A stretch of 64,000 nucleotides of DNA, from assembly GCF_029931775.1 (NCBI RefSeq), contig NC_079322.1, forward strand, positions 78,367,326-78,431,325, given 5' to 3'. Both the position numbers and the translations under genes were made by a program. Positions 54,083 to 64,000 of this stretch are shown here, in pieces. This DNA is from Euleptes europaea (Eukaryota; Chordata; Lepidosauria; Squamata; Sphaerodactylidae). The stretch's first letter is position 1. Every line of letters starts with the position of its first letter. A model generated the notes under the pieces. That model had not been told where the DNA came from. It saw nothing but the letters and a program-made list of their open reading frames with translations, and searched no databases.

Positions 54083-54393
54083 GAGCCAGCCTGGTTTAGT
54101 GGTCAAGAGCAGTGGTTTGGAGCGGTGGACTCTGATCTGGAGAACCGGGTTTGATTCCCCACTCCTCCACATGAGCGGCGGAGGCTAATCTGGTGAACTG
54201 GATTTGTTTCCCCACTCCTACCCACGAAGCCAGCTGGGTGACCTTGAGCAAGCCACATTCTCTCAGCTTCACCTACCTCACAGGGTGTCTGTTGTGGGGA
54301 GGGGAAGGGAAGGTGATTGTAAGCCGGTTTGAGGCTCCCTTAAGTGGTAGAGAAAGTTGGCATATAAAAACCAACTCTTCTTCTTCTTCTTCA
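54083..54393 (+). repeat. SINE A
   Basis: 'gagccagcctggtttagtgg' to a run of CTT units. Confidence 0.93.
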
Positions 54394-54486
54394 TAGAATT
54401 ATAGAGTTGAAAGGGGCCATAGAGGTCATCTAGTCCAACCCCATGCTTAATGCAGGATCAGCCTAGACTAGAGCATCCCTCTAGAG

Positions 54487-54671
54487 CAGTGGTTCCCAAA
54501 GTGGGCAGCACCAATCTCTGGGGGGCTGTGGGATTACCTAGGGGGGCGCTAAGAGGCAAGAGGGCACTAGAGGTGGGCCTCTTCAACTGTGTGGTTGGAT
54601 AGGGCAGGGAGCGCTGGGGTGGAGTTTGTGGAACCAAGGGGGCTGTAGCCTGAAAGGTTTGGGAACCACTG
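54487..54671. mobile_element. Short non-autonomous hAT element with perfect TSD
   Basis: CAGTGGTTCCCAAAG...TTTGGGAACCACTG, flanked by CTCTAGAG at 54479-54486 and 54672-54679. Inserted into a CR1 3' fragment. Confidence 0.93.
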
Positions 54672-54855
54672 CTCTAGAGCATCTCCTAGATTTAAATCTG
54701 CTCTACAGATATCAGTTCCCCTGAAGAAAGGGGCTGCTTTGGGGTGGAGTGGACTGTGCATTATGCTCTACTGAGGTCCCTCCCCAAACCCCACCCTCCC
54801 CAGATTCCACCCCCAAATCTCTAGGAAATTCCCGTCATGGAGTTGGGGACCCTAC

Positions 54856-55390
54856 CTTCTAGTCTCTAGATATCATATCTTCCCACGGAATGTGAATGTA
54901 TCTTAATTCAAGTGCTCATGTATGTAAAAATGCATTCACGTGGATTCCAATCTGTATGGCTGACTGTGTAGGAGTGAAGGACAGGCATTCTGGGAGGGTA
55001 GAATAAATGTGTGTATGCAAGAGGGTGGGATTGTAGCCACAAGCTCTGCCCAAGCTTGTGCGTATTTTATACCAGCCCCCCATGCCATTTCCCTGTCTGC
55101 AAATGCCACCCCTTCTCCTAACTGGAAACTCACAGACATCCTGTATGGTTTCTCCAGTAGGTCAAAACAGCAGTTCATGGGGGAGGGGGTGAAACCTGCA
55201 TGCCAAGAAAAAGTTAACCTCCCCTTTCCAAGCACACCACACACAGCCCTGACCCAAACCAGGACACTCTGGAGCTGCAGTTTCCAAATAAAAATGCTAG
55301 AGAATGAGATCCATCTGTTGACCTAGTCGTACCTTTTTATCCCAAAGAGCTCAAGAAAGGATTGCACGGACCTCCCCTCTCCTTTTAATC
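54856..55390. other. Intron DNA without recognised feature
   Basis: Nothing supportable on either strand. Confidence 0.35.
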
Positions 55391-55392
55391 CT

Positions 55393-55945
55393 TATAACAG
55401 CACAGACAGGGTAATGCTGCTGCAGACGTCTTGTTTGTGGGCTTCCTGGAGGCACCTGGTTGGCCCCTGTGTGAACAGACTGCTGGACTTGGTGGGCCTG
55501 GGTCTGATCCAGCAGGGCCTTTCTTATGTTCTTATGAATAGTAGTCATTATGCATGCCTCTTCTCTCCAGTAGCAGAGGAGCATGCCCATTATATTAGGT
55601 GCATTGGAATACAGGCAGCATAAATCCTGCTGCAGTCGTCTTGTTTGTGGGCCCCTGGTTGGCCACTGTGTGAACAGACTGCTGGACTTGGTGGGCCTGG
55701 GTCTAGGGTTGCCAGGTCCCTCTTCGCTATTGGCGGGAGATTTTGGGAGCAGAGCCTGAGGAGGGCAGGTTTTGGGAGGGGAAAGACTTAAATGCCATAC
55801 AGTCCAATGGCCAAAGCGGCCATTTTCTCCAGGTGAACTGATCTCTGTTGGCTGGAGATCAGTTGTAATAGCAAGAGATCTTCTGCTATTACCTGGAGGT
55901 TGGTAACCCTACCTGGGTCTGATCCAGCAGGGCCTTTCGTATGTT
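55393..55945 (+). repeat. Two CR1 LINE 3' ends, the second split by a MITE
   Basis: First ends 'gcctttcttatgttctta' near 55535; the second runs to 'cgtatgttctta' and is interrupted by the family F element at 55704-55911. Confidence 0.85.
55704..55911. mobile_element. hAT-type MITE (family F), intact, with TSD
   Basis: TAGGGTTGCCAG...GGTAACCCTA flanked by CCTGGGTC at 55696-55703 and 55912-55919; sits inside a CR1 3' end. Confidence 0.93.
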
Positions 55946-56569
55946 CTTACGTAATTTGAATTAGGCCTGGGAGCGGCTTGGTAGCTGGTGTAATTGCTGT
56001 AGTATGGGACTGAGATGAACATTACAAAGAAACCCACACCTTGAAGAGTGCCACCAGAAGTTACAGACAATAATAATTTAGATGTCACTATAACTTTTGA
56101 TTGGTGATGTTGTAGGTATCTCTCAACCTCCCCCTGGTGTTCAACTGAATTTAGAACAAGCTGCTGGCATATTCTCAAGGCCCATTTGCTGACTAGGATC
56201 ATTGCTTATGCCCACAAAATCTGGGCCAGCCAACCGCTGGTGTGCAAATTCCCAAAATAGCAATGAATTCAGCCCTCCCCAGGCGCCACGGAGTAAAGTC
56301 CCTTCTGCCGCTGGTGGAAAGGATGAAACAGCAGGTGCGACACCTACTGAACTTCTCATCCCGGCTCATCCTGAGAGGATGAAGGAAAACACTGTTGATC
56401 AGACGCCCGGCTGAAGGCCCTTCGAGGTTCTGACCCAGCAGATGGTCTGAAGGACGGGCAGGCATGGAGCAAAAGCCAAAAGGGTGGCCCCTTGAAGACC
56501 GGATAAAACAAAGCAGGATAAAAGCAGGATAAAACAAAATAAAAATAAAACAGGGACTCTGTAACAGGG

Positions 56570-56805
56570 ATGGACACATGAACACATGAGCACATGAAGC
56601 TGCCTTATACTGAATCAGACCCTTGGTCCATCAGAGTCAGTATTGTCTACTCATACCGGCAGTGGCTCTCCAGGGTCTCAAGGTAGAGGTCTTTCACATC
56701 ACCTCCTTGCATAGTCCCTTTAACTGGAGATGCTGCCGGGGATTGAACCTGGGACCTTCTGCATGCCAAGCAGAGGCTCTGCCACTGAGCCACGGCCCCT
56801 CCCTG
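56570..56805 (-). repeat. SINE B, inverted
   Basis: 'gaacacatgagcacatgaag' to 'ctgagccacggcccctccc'. Confidence 0.92.
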
Positions 56806-57015
56806 ATTCCTGAGGAGCCAGCTGCATCTCGCTCCAAGTAATGAAGAAGACTTGAAAACACAACCCTGCTGACAGCACACAATCTTAGGGACTCTGAGCC
56901 GTCCTGTAGCATTTGCCCAAGTTCTCCAACCCAGTTTGTGTGCCTTCGCCCTAAAATCACGACAACAGCCCTGATGAAGCTACCCCACCCCTCGTGAGCA
57001 GCGAATGCCCAAGAG

Positions 57016-57831
57016 CCGGGGGGTCCCCAACCTTCTTGAGCAATGGGGCACCTTTGGAATTCTGATGCAGCAAGACGGCTGCATAGGGTTGCCAACCTCC
57101 AGGTACTAGCTGGAGATCTTCTGCTATTACAATTGATCTCCAGCCGATAGACGTCAGTTCAGCTGGAGAAAAGGGCCGCTTGGGCAATTGGACTCTACGG
57201 CATTGAAGCCCCTCCCCAAACCCCGCCCTCCTCAGGCTCCACCCCCAAATTTCCCACTGGTGGCGAAGAGGAACCTGGCAATTCTACAGGTGCAGCCACA
57301 AAATGGCTGCCGCAGCTGACCTACAGTCACACAGTGAAGATTCTTGTGAGAGCCAGCGTGGTGTAGTGGTTAAGAGCGGTGGTCTCTGATCTGGAGAACC
57401 GGGTTTGATTCCCCACCCCTTCACATGAGCGGTGAAGGCTAGTCTGGTGAACCGGGTTTGATTCCCCACTCCTCCACATGAAGTCAGCTGGGTGACCATG
57501 GGCTAGTCACTCTCTCTCCACCCCACCTGCCTCACAGGGTGTCTGTTATGGGAAAGGGAAGGTGATTGTTAACCGGTTTGATTCTGCCTTAAGTGGTGGA
57601 GAAAGTCGGCATATAAAAACCAACTCCTCTTCTTCTACTTGTGCTGTGGCGGCTGCCAAGCAGTGTTTTAAAAAATCTGCACAGCCAATCAAATCACCAA
57701 TGGCCAATGAGAAGCCTTGCTGGGCAATTGCCCAATGTGGCCCCACCCACTTTCCCAAAAAAGCATGGCAGGCAGCAGGAAAGGTGTTGGCATGTGTCAT
57801 GGCGCCTGTGGGCATCACGATGGGACCCCTG
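57016..57831. mobile_element. Non-autonomous hAT element with nested MITE and SINE
   Basis: Left end GGGGGGTCCCCAACC, right end GGGACCCCTG, TSD CCCAAGAG at 57008-57015 and 57832-57839. Family F MITE (about 57085-57289) and SINE A (57349-57637) lie inside. Confidence 0.88.
57349..57637 (+). repeat. SINE A inside hAT element
   Basis: 'gagccagcgtggtgtagtgg' to 'aaccaactcctcttcttct'. Confidence 0.92.
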
Positions 57832-57934
57832 CCCAAGAGCATCATAAAGGGTCTGGCATTTTGAGACCCTTTGCAGGTGATATTTATCTGCACACTCATG
57901 GGGATGAAGCTAATCCTCCCATGGGGGGGCGTTT

Positions 57935-58300
57935 ATTTAGAAGATTTGTATGCTCCCTGGCCAGAAAGCTACTCTAGGCAGCAAGCAGTGTAAAAACAAT
58001 TCAATAAAAATAATAAGAACAGCAACAAACATTATCAATAGCTTACCAGTTGTCAAAAGAAGCCGAGCGCATTAAAAAAACAGTGTAAGGCAACTTTCAG
58101 CAGCCTAAACGATATCCATAAAACAGTCCTCAGGCGAGCATAAAAACAGCTTAGAAAGAGGGAGAAACCTGGGTTAAAACACACACACACTTTTTGGCCT
58201 GGCACCTAAAGGAAAGCAAGGTCCCCAGAGCCTCTAGGAGACGGCATCCTGAGGGTAAGGGACCACCACTGAAAAAGCCGTGCCTATGGTTGCCACAGGT
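57935..58300 (-). repeat. Unassigned dispersed repeat
   Basis: 'ggcagcaagcagtgtaaaa' and 'taaaacagtcctcaggcgag', variant of the 31140 family. Confidence 0.4.
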
Positions 58301-58392
58301 GCGAACACAGAAAACAGAGCTTGGGAAGCAGAGAGCGTTCTTAAGATTGGGAACTTTGTTCCTAGAAAATAAACGGGCCCTGCCTCAATAGT

Positions 58393-58545
58393 AAGAGATG
58401 GATGGACTCAATCAAGGAAGCCACAGCCTTCAGTTTGCAAGATCTGCGCAAGGCGGTCAAAGATAGGACATTTTGGAGGACTTTCATTCATAGGGTCGCC
58501 ATGAGTCGGAAGCGACTGGACGGTACTTAACACACACACACCCCA
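58393..58545 (+). repeat. RTE/Bov-B-like LINE ORF2 3' end
   Basis: Open frame KRWMDSIKEATAFSLQDL, then DRTFWRTFIHRVAMSRKRL and stop at 58528-58530, the end of RTE-type ORF2, followed by a CA run. Confidence 0.75.
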
Positions 58546-58972
58546 GTAGTGGCCAAGAAGCGCATCCTCCTACATCCCATGAGAAGACCTGTTGAATGGA
58601 GAAAGCAGCGCAGAAAGGGAGCGGAGTGTGAGAGAGTTCCTGGGAATTCCCCTAGATGACAAGGCAGGTAATAGGATCACCTGAGAGGCGTTCTATTTTT
58701 TCACCTCACCTGTCTCAACGCAGTGTTTAAAGCCAAGGTTACTTACAGTGCAAAGCTGAGATGGGGGTGGGGAAATAGCTGTTTGGGTTTATTGCTCTGG
58801 TTCAGGATCCAGGTTGTAGCCGATACCCCTGGGGAAAGGCCATACAGAGGTTAGTCCAAGTGGCTGTTTGAAGGGCTCGTGAGTTGTCCAGGCCAGAAGT
58901 TGGTCTCTCCTCTCCCTCCACCCCCAGATGGAGGGCCAGAAGGAAAAGGACGTCTGAGCATCCATTTGCGAG

Positions 58973-59242
58973 CCGATGTGGTGTGATGTAGTGGTTAAAA
59001 TGTTGTGTGATGTCGTGGTTAAAATGTTGGACTGGGATCTGGGAGGGCCAGGTCTGAGTCCTCGCTTCTGCCATGGAAGCTTCCTGGGTGACCTTAGGCT
59101 AGTCACGCCCTCTCGGCCTAACTTGCCTCATAGGGTTGTTGTGAGGATAAAAAGGAGGCACGTTGAACGATGTAAGCTGTCTTGGGTCCCCATTGGGGAG
59201 AAAGGTGGGGTATAAATCAAGTAAATCAAAATAAATAAACAC
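58973..59242 (+). repeat. Sauria-like SINE, full-length
   Basis: Duplicated head ('gtgatgtagtggttaaaatg', 'gtgatgtcgtggttaaaatg'), 'gaggataaaaaggaggcacg', tail 'aaaggtggggtataaatcaag'. Confidence 0.85.
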
Positions 59243-59544
59243 ATTTCCTTCACCACCGAATAAACACTGTCTGATGCCCCCCTATGCGCTTAATGCATGC
59301 GCCAGGCTTCCACTGTGTGAAAACTTACACAGGATTTTCAAATCGGGGGGGGGGGGTTAGCTTCTAACCTCTTTCCTCAAAGGAAAAGAAACCTCCACTT
59401 CTGATTTTCTCTTCATCCGATGCCAACTTCCAGTCACTTAAAAAAACACAAAGATGTATTTTAAAACAACTTACCAGAATAGGGAAAGAAGATAGTTTCC
59501 TACTTTTAAAATGTTGATAATTAATTAAATAAACGTTGGATGTG

Positions 59545-59720
59545 TGTTAAGTGCCGTCCAGTCGCTTCCGACTCATGGCGACCCTATGAATGAAAGTCCT
59601 CCAAAATGTCCTATCTTTGACAGCCTCGCTCAGGTCTTGCAAATTGAGGGCTGCGGCTTCCTTTATAGAGTCCATCCATCTCTTGTTGGGTCTGCCTCTT
59701 TTCCTGCTGCCTTCTACAGA
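59545..59720 (-). repeat. RTE/Bov-B-like LINE ORF2 3' end, inverted
   Basis: Minus strand reads GRPNKRWMDSIKEAAAL, then DRTFWRTFIHRVAMSRKRLD; same element end as 58393 but opposite strand. Confidence 0.78.
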
Positions 59721-60241
59721 TTAGAGTCCGCCACTCTTAACCACTGCACCGCTACAATCAACAGGGTGGGACATCCAAGAGACAGTGCAGTAGGATTTGA
59801 CTTGTAGAAACCTGGAAACCAACCAGTGTAACATGACATGTTACAACAAATGCAAAAATTGCACAGCAGGAACTAAAACAACCATGTTGTTCCTCCCTGC
59901 TAGGGTTGCCCACAGGCCTGGCGAAAAATGTGCTGTCGCTTTAAGAGAGGCTTAATGTATGGAAATGCCCACCTGAAGCTTTTCATGGCATGGAGGTAAA
60001 TAACAGCACCTGGTAAATAACTTCCTAGTAAAGCTCTCTTAAAGGGACAGGGCATTTTTTTTTCTTGTCCAGGCTGTTGGCAACCGTTTCTCAGAGGCTT
60101 CCTTAAATTTCATTCTGCCTGCTCTGATCTTCATTGCTGGTTGTATGCGTGAAGGTGTCAGTGTGGTTCTGGAGAGAGGGGAGCCCCCCAGATTGTAGTG
60201 GTGATTGTTTTCTGCATTAAAATGTCATCATTATATCTTTA

Positions 60242-60402
60242 GGGCACTTTCACGTATGCCAAATAATGAACTTTCAGTCCACTTTCAGTACATTTTATCA
60301 GTCGTTTGCGAATGGATTTTGACAGTTCACACAGTAAAATCCAGCTTCAAAGTGCATTGAAAGTGGACTGAAAGTGCATTATTCGGCATATGTGAAAGTG
60401 TC
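60242..60402. mobile_element. Palindromic MITE (family M)
   Basis: Ggcactttcacgtatgcc at the left and ggcatatgtgaaagtgtcc at the right; long inverted interior ('ctttcagtccactttca'). Confidence 0.82.
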
Positions 60403-60474
60403 CCCAGAATTTCTCAACTAAATCAGGACCCTCTACATCTGCCACACTGGGGGCTGTTGCCTGTAAACACCCCC

Positions 60475-61215
60475 CCTTCTTTGCCATCAAGTCACAGCTG
60501 ACTTATGGTGATCCCGTAGGGTTTTCAGGGCAAGAGACAAACAGAGGTGATTTGCCATTACCTTCCTCTGCAAAGAAACCCTGGACTTCTTTGGTGGCCT
60601 TTCATCTAAGTACTAACCAGGGCCAACCCTGCTAAGTTTCTGAGATCTGATAAGATCAGGCTAGTCTGGGCCATCCAAGTCAAGGCAAGAGATGTTCAGG
60701 GGTGGTTGGCCATTGTGTGATGACCCTGGACTTCGTTGGTGGTCTCCCATCTGAGTACTAACCAGGGCTGACCCTGCTTAGCTTCCAAAATCCAATGAGA
60801 TTGGGCTAGTTTGGACCAAGCAGGTCAGGGCAAGAGATGGTTTGCCATTTCCTGCCTCTGCATAGCAGATATGGGGAGGGGCCATGGCTCAGTAGTAGAG
60901 CATCTGCTTGGCATGCAGAAGGTCCCAGATTCAATCCCCAGCATCTCCAGTTAAAGGGACCAGGCAAGTAGGTGATGGGAAAGACCCCCGCCTGAGGCCT
61001 TGGAGAGCTGCTGCCGGTCTGAATAGACAATACTGACTTTGATGGACCGAGGGTCTGGTTCACTATAAGGCAGCTTCATGTGTTCATGTGTTCAACCCTG
61101 GACTTCATTGGCGGTCTCCCATCCAAGTACCAACCAGGTCCGACCCTGCTTAGCTTCTCTGCTCGGAGGAGATCAGGCTAGGCTGGGCCATCCAGGTCAG
61201 GGCTGCTTGTCCCAT
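60475..61215 (-). repeat. 5S-rRNA-derived SINE units, interrupted by SINE B
   Basis: 'tctcccatccaagtaccaacc', 'gaccctgcttagcttc' and 'agatcaggctag' are 5S rRNA antisense sequence; three such segments at about 60605-60690, 60750-60820 and 61105-61200. SINE B (60873-61095) is inserted within. Confidence 0.85.
60873..61095 (+). repeat. SINE B inside the 5S-derived SINE
   Basis: Full-length: 'ggggccatggctcagtagtag' to 'cttcatgtgttcatgtgttc'. Confidence 0.93.
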
Positions 61216-61360
61216 ATATGTGTGCAAAATCATAAAGAAACCTTAATGGGAGGGGGCAGTCTTGGGGGAGGCAAAGAAGTCAGTTGGGGGGAGGTTCCCT
61301 CGGATGTATTGCACAGCCTGCCCTGGCTGCTAAGGAACCAGTTCTTGATGCAGCTACTCC

Positions 61361-61645
61361 GGCACGCTGTAGTGGTTAAGAGTGGTGGTTTTGAGCGGTG
61401 GACTCTAATCTGGAGAGCCGGGTTTGATTCCCCACTCCTCCACAGAGGCTAATCTGGTGAACTGGAATTGTTTCCCCACTCCTACACATGAAGCCAGCTG
61501 GGTGACCTTGGGCTAGTCACAGCTCTCTCAGCCCTACCTACCTCACAGGGTGTCTGTTGTGGGGAGGGGAAGGTAAGGTGATTGTAAGCCAGTTTAATTC
61601 TTCCTTGATAGAGAAAGTCGGCATATAAAAACCAACTCTTCTTCA
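61361..61645 (+). repeat. SINE A
   Basis: 'gcacgctgtagtggttaag' to 'aaaaaccaactcttcttc'. Confidence 0.92.
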
Positions 61646-63362
61646 ATCGCATGATTAATTCTGGACCTGCTGCTGGACTTTTTAATGGGGGCTTTATTTA
61701 TTTATAAGCCAGGCAGCACAATTTCCGGAAGCGAAGGATGCTTTTGTGAAGGGCAGTGGCCATTAATGGAGAAGGGGCTGGAAGCGGCTAAAGAGTTGCT
61801 GACTGTTGTTTCCCTCCCCCCACCCCCAGCAGGGATCCAATGCCTTTAACAGAATCACGACAGGCACAAAGTCAGTAGGTGAAGCTTTGGCCAGCTTGCT
61901 GACGAAGTAGTGGGGGAAACTTCATCTGCTGGATTTCTACCTGCTATTGAAGGCATGGGAGTAATGTGGTAAAATTTAGCCAGCAAGGAAGTTGTTGGGG
62001 AGCCTACTGGAGAGTAGAGAAGGTATCCCTGTACGTTCCCATCTCTCCCTTTAGAGCTCACAAGTTGGCTGGTCTGGGCTGCTACTGGATGGGGGGGGGG
62101 GAAGCAGTGGGGGGTGAGCTTGAAGCCCCCTCCCACAATCTGTAGGTACACAGCCCATTAACAACCAGTTCACCAGATTCTTGTCTCCTAGCTCCTCGAA
62201 GTGGCCATAATTCAGAGGAAAAACAGCAAAATCCTGGGCCTGCCTACCTGGGAGTAAGCCCTAGAGACCACTGTAGGACTTTCTTCTGAGCAGAAAGGCT
62301 CCAGCTCAGTCTGCCAAGGACAGGGCATTCCAGGAACGTTCTTAAAAGGCAGCCATCTCCTCTACCTCCCCCTCCCCATCTTTCCCTTTAACACTCCAAC
62401 TGTCTCCCCCCCCCCATTTTCCCGAGAGCCATTGCAAATTCCACGTTTCGTCCCTTTCGCTCAACAGATAAAAGCTGGGATTGCGCAGAGGGGCATTTTT
62501 AGGATTTTTGTCAGGGGCTGGGGGGTGGGGGGCTGTTTTGGGGAGCTGGCCCTGGCCGAATGTTTGTAGGAGCCCCTTTCTGAAATGGATCCTTTGCTGG
62601 TTCAGCATCCTCCTCGCTGACTGCTCGTGATGGGAGGTACCTGGGAGCTCTTTGCTTGGTCTTCTGGGGGGGGGGGGCTGGCATGTGCATGGGGGTGGGA
62701 TTGTTCTGTTGTCTGTAGGTGAGATGTCTCGTCTTTTCCTTTGTCTGTTTAGGGTGCTCTGAACCCTCTTTTCTCCTGTGAATGTGTCCCTGGGTTTGCA
62801 GAGGCTTAATTTTGAGTGTTGCTCTAGAGTAAAACAGCTAAATTCGAGTCCACAAGAGACCCAACAAGAGTTTTGGGCAGAAGCTTCTGAGAGTCAAATC
62901 TCCTTTCATCAGAGAATTTTTGAATGCTTTTTTTTTTTTAACTGTCAGGTTGCTGTTCTGGGATGAATGAAGGAATTGTATACTTCTTCTGAGCATGTAC
63001 TGAGTGCTTTTTATCTTTCAACAATGCAGTTGCTGCCGCTAATCTTGGATTTAGGTTTAAGTATATAACTTAGAGGTAGCCGTCTTTCTTTTCTCCGTCT
63101 CTTTTGCCCTCCCCCCCTCCAGAGCTGAGGGTGATATGCAAAGCGCTCCTTTCTCCATTTTTATCCTCACAACCTTGTGAGGTAGGCTAGGCTGAGTGCG
63201 GCGTGACTGGAAAATAAAATAAAAATCCAGTCGCACTTTCCAGACTAACAACACTTATTGCTTTATGAGCTTTTGTGAGTCGTGGCCCACTTATTCATGG
63301 TCATCCAGTGAGCCTCTGAGCAAAATAAAGCCCTGTGTAAGGAACAGTTTAAAAAAATGGCG
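61646..63362. other. Intron DNA, mostly unique
   Basis: Contains a decayed 'tctgatgaaaggag' repeat (minus, 62840-62930) and a Sauria-like tail near 63135-63215. No NACAD exon recognised. Confidence 0.35.
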
Positions 63363-63900
63363 TTGAGTTGCTCTCTGTTGACCCAGTAGGTCGGACCAGA
63401 ACCAACGGGTTGGAATTAAATCAAGAGTTTCCAGCTAAACATTAGGAAGACAGTTAACACAGTTGAGAGCCAGCGTGGTGTAGTGGTTCAAAGTGGTGGT
63501 TTGGAGCGGTGGAGTCTGATCTGGAGAACCAAGTTTGATTCCCCACTCCTCCACATGAGCGGCGGAGACTAATCTGGTGAACCGGGTTGGTTTTCCCCCA
63601 ACTCCACATGAAGCCACCTGGGTGACCTTGGTCTAGTCACAGCTCCCTCAGCCCCATCTACCTCCCAGGGTGTCTGTTGTGGGGAGGGGAAGGGAAGGTG
63701 ATTGTAAGCCAGTTCGATTCTCCCTTAAGTGGTAGAAAAAGTCAGCATATAAAAACCAACTCTTCTTCTTTTTTCTTCCTCAGTGGAACAGGCTTTCTCA
63801 GGAGGCGGTGGGCTCTCCTTCCTTGTAAGTTTTTCAGCAGAGACTAGATAGCCATTTGTCAGCAATGCTGATTCTTTGACCTTAGGCAGACCATGAAAGG
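63363..63900 (+). repeat. CR1 LINE 3' portion split by SINE A
   Basis: CR1 'ccaacgggttggaattaaat' to about 63463, SINE A at 63466-63773 ('gagccagcgtggtgtagtgg'), then CR1 resumes 'cagtggaacaggctttctc'. Confidence 0.85.
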
Positions 63901-64000
63901 AAGGGCAGGAAGGTTTGCATCAGTGTTTGGCTCTCATGGCCCTTTCTTACATGCCCAAGGTAATGCCAGCTTATATGTTTATATGCACATTACCTTGGCT

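Larger units (their letters stand above)
54042..54855. mobile_element. hAT-type MITE (family F) split by later insertions
   Basis: Left end 'tagggtttccaacctccagg' and right part 'cagttcccctgaagaaagg' to 'gttggggaccctac' are separated by SINE A (54083-54393), a CR1 3' fragment (54394-54478) and the hAT at 54487. Confidence 0.65.

Noticed and set aside
60605-60690. 5S rRNA gene
   Set aside because: Only part of 5S is present, diverged, antisense and joined to a SINE body; not a functional gene.
1-64000. LTR provirus, Polinton or other capsid-bearing element; CRISPR array
   Set aside because: No paired LTRs, gag/pol/env-like frames or capsid genes recognised. Reverse-transcriptase sequence belongs to LINEs, and regular short repeats are only microsatellites or SINE tails.

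Overview
The window looks like nuclear DNA of a squamate reptile (lizard or snake lineage; the species cannot be named from the sequence). The genes are vertebrate, split by GT-AG introns and spaced by kilobases. The space between them is packed with CR1 LINEs, RTE/Bov-B-like LINE ends, several tRNA-derived SINE families, a 5S-rRNA-derived SINE and short hAT-type elements, the mixture typical of squamates. I see no prokaryotic features, no CRISPR array and no recognisable LTR provirus.

Layout: (1) At 1073-1714 on the minus strand is an intact single-exon SFT2D3, a four-TM Golgi/vesicle-traffic protein. (2) At about 2400-3060 is a CpG-rich segment with YY1 and ETS motifs, the likely promoter of the next gene and possibly a shared one. 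(3) At 4963-28870 on the plus strand is a complete TBRG4 (FASTKD4) gene. It has ten coding exons that join in frame to 630 codons plus stop, with a poly(A) signal at 29029. The intron between coding exons 2 and 3 carries a well-folded H/ACA snoRNA of the SNORA5 type, the family hosted by TBRG4 in mammals. (4) At 28871-40380 is intergenic DNA with many repeats, a perfect 85-bp-arm palindrome, a 32-bp-arm foldback, a repeat-free block with paired RFX-like boxes, and a 238-bp tandem duplication. (5) At 40380-40960 is a strong CpG island holding one short coding exon (40800-40830, MPGEA...ETG then GT). It matches the first coding exon of the NACA/NACAD family. Its place downstream of TBRG4 on the same strand matches the mammalian TBRG4-NACAD order, so I call it NACAD. 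(6) At 40831-64000 I find no further exon; this is probably the first intron of that gene, again mostly repeats.

The most interesting material lies in the repeats. Two dispersed repeats carry hammerhead-ribozyme-like cores (18210-18259 and 30724-30766, both minus strand), with weaker relatives elsewhere. The second belongs to the same repeat as the perfect palindrome. A SINE supplies the polypyrimidine tract of a TBRG4 splice acceptor. Several hAT-type elements have clean 8-bp target-site duplications, and their nesting orders the insertions. I did not find a convincing wholly new gene system; the candidates are ranked in the findings.
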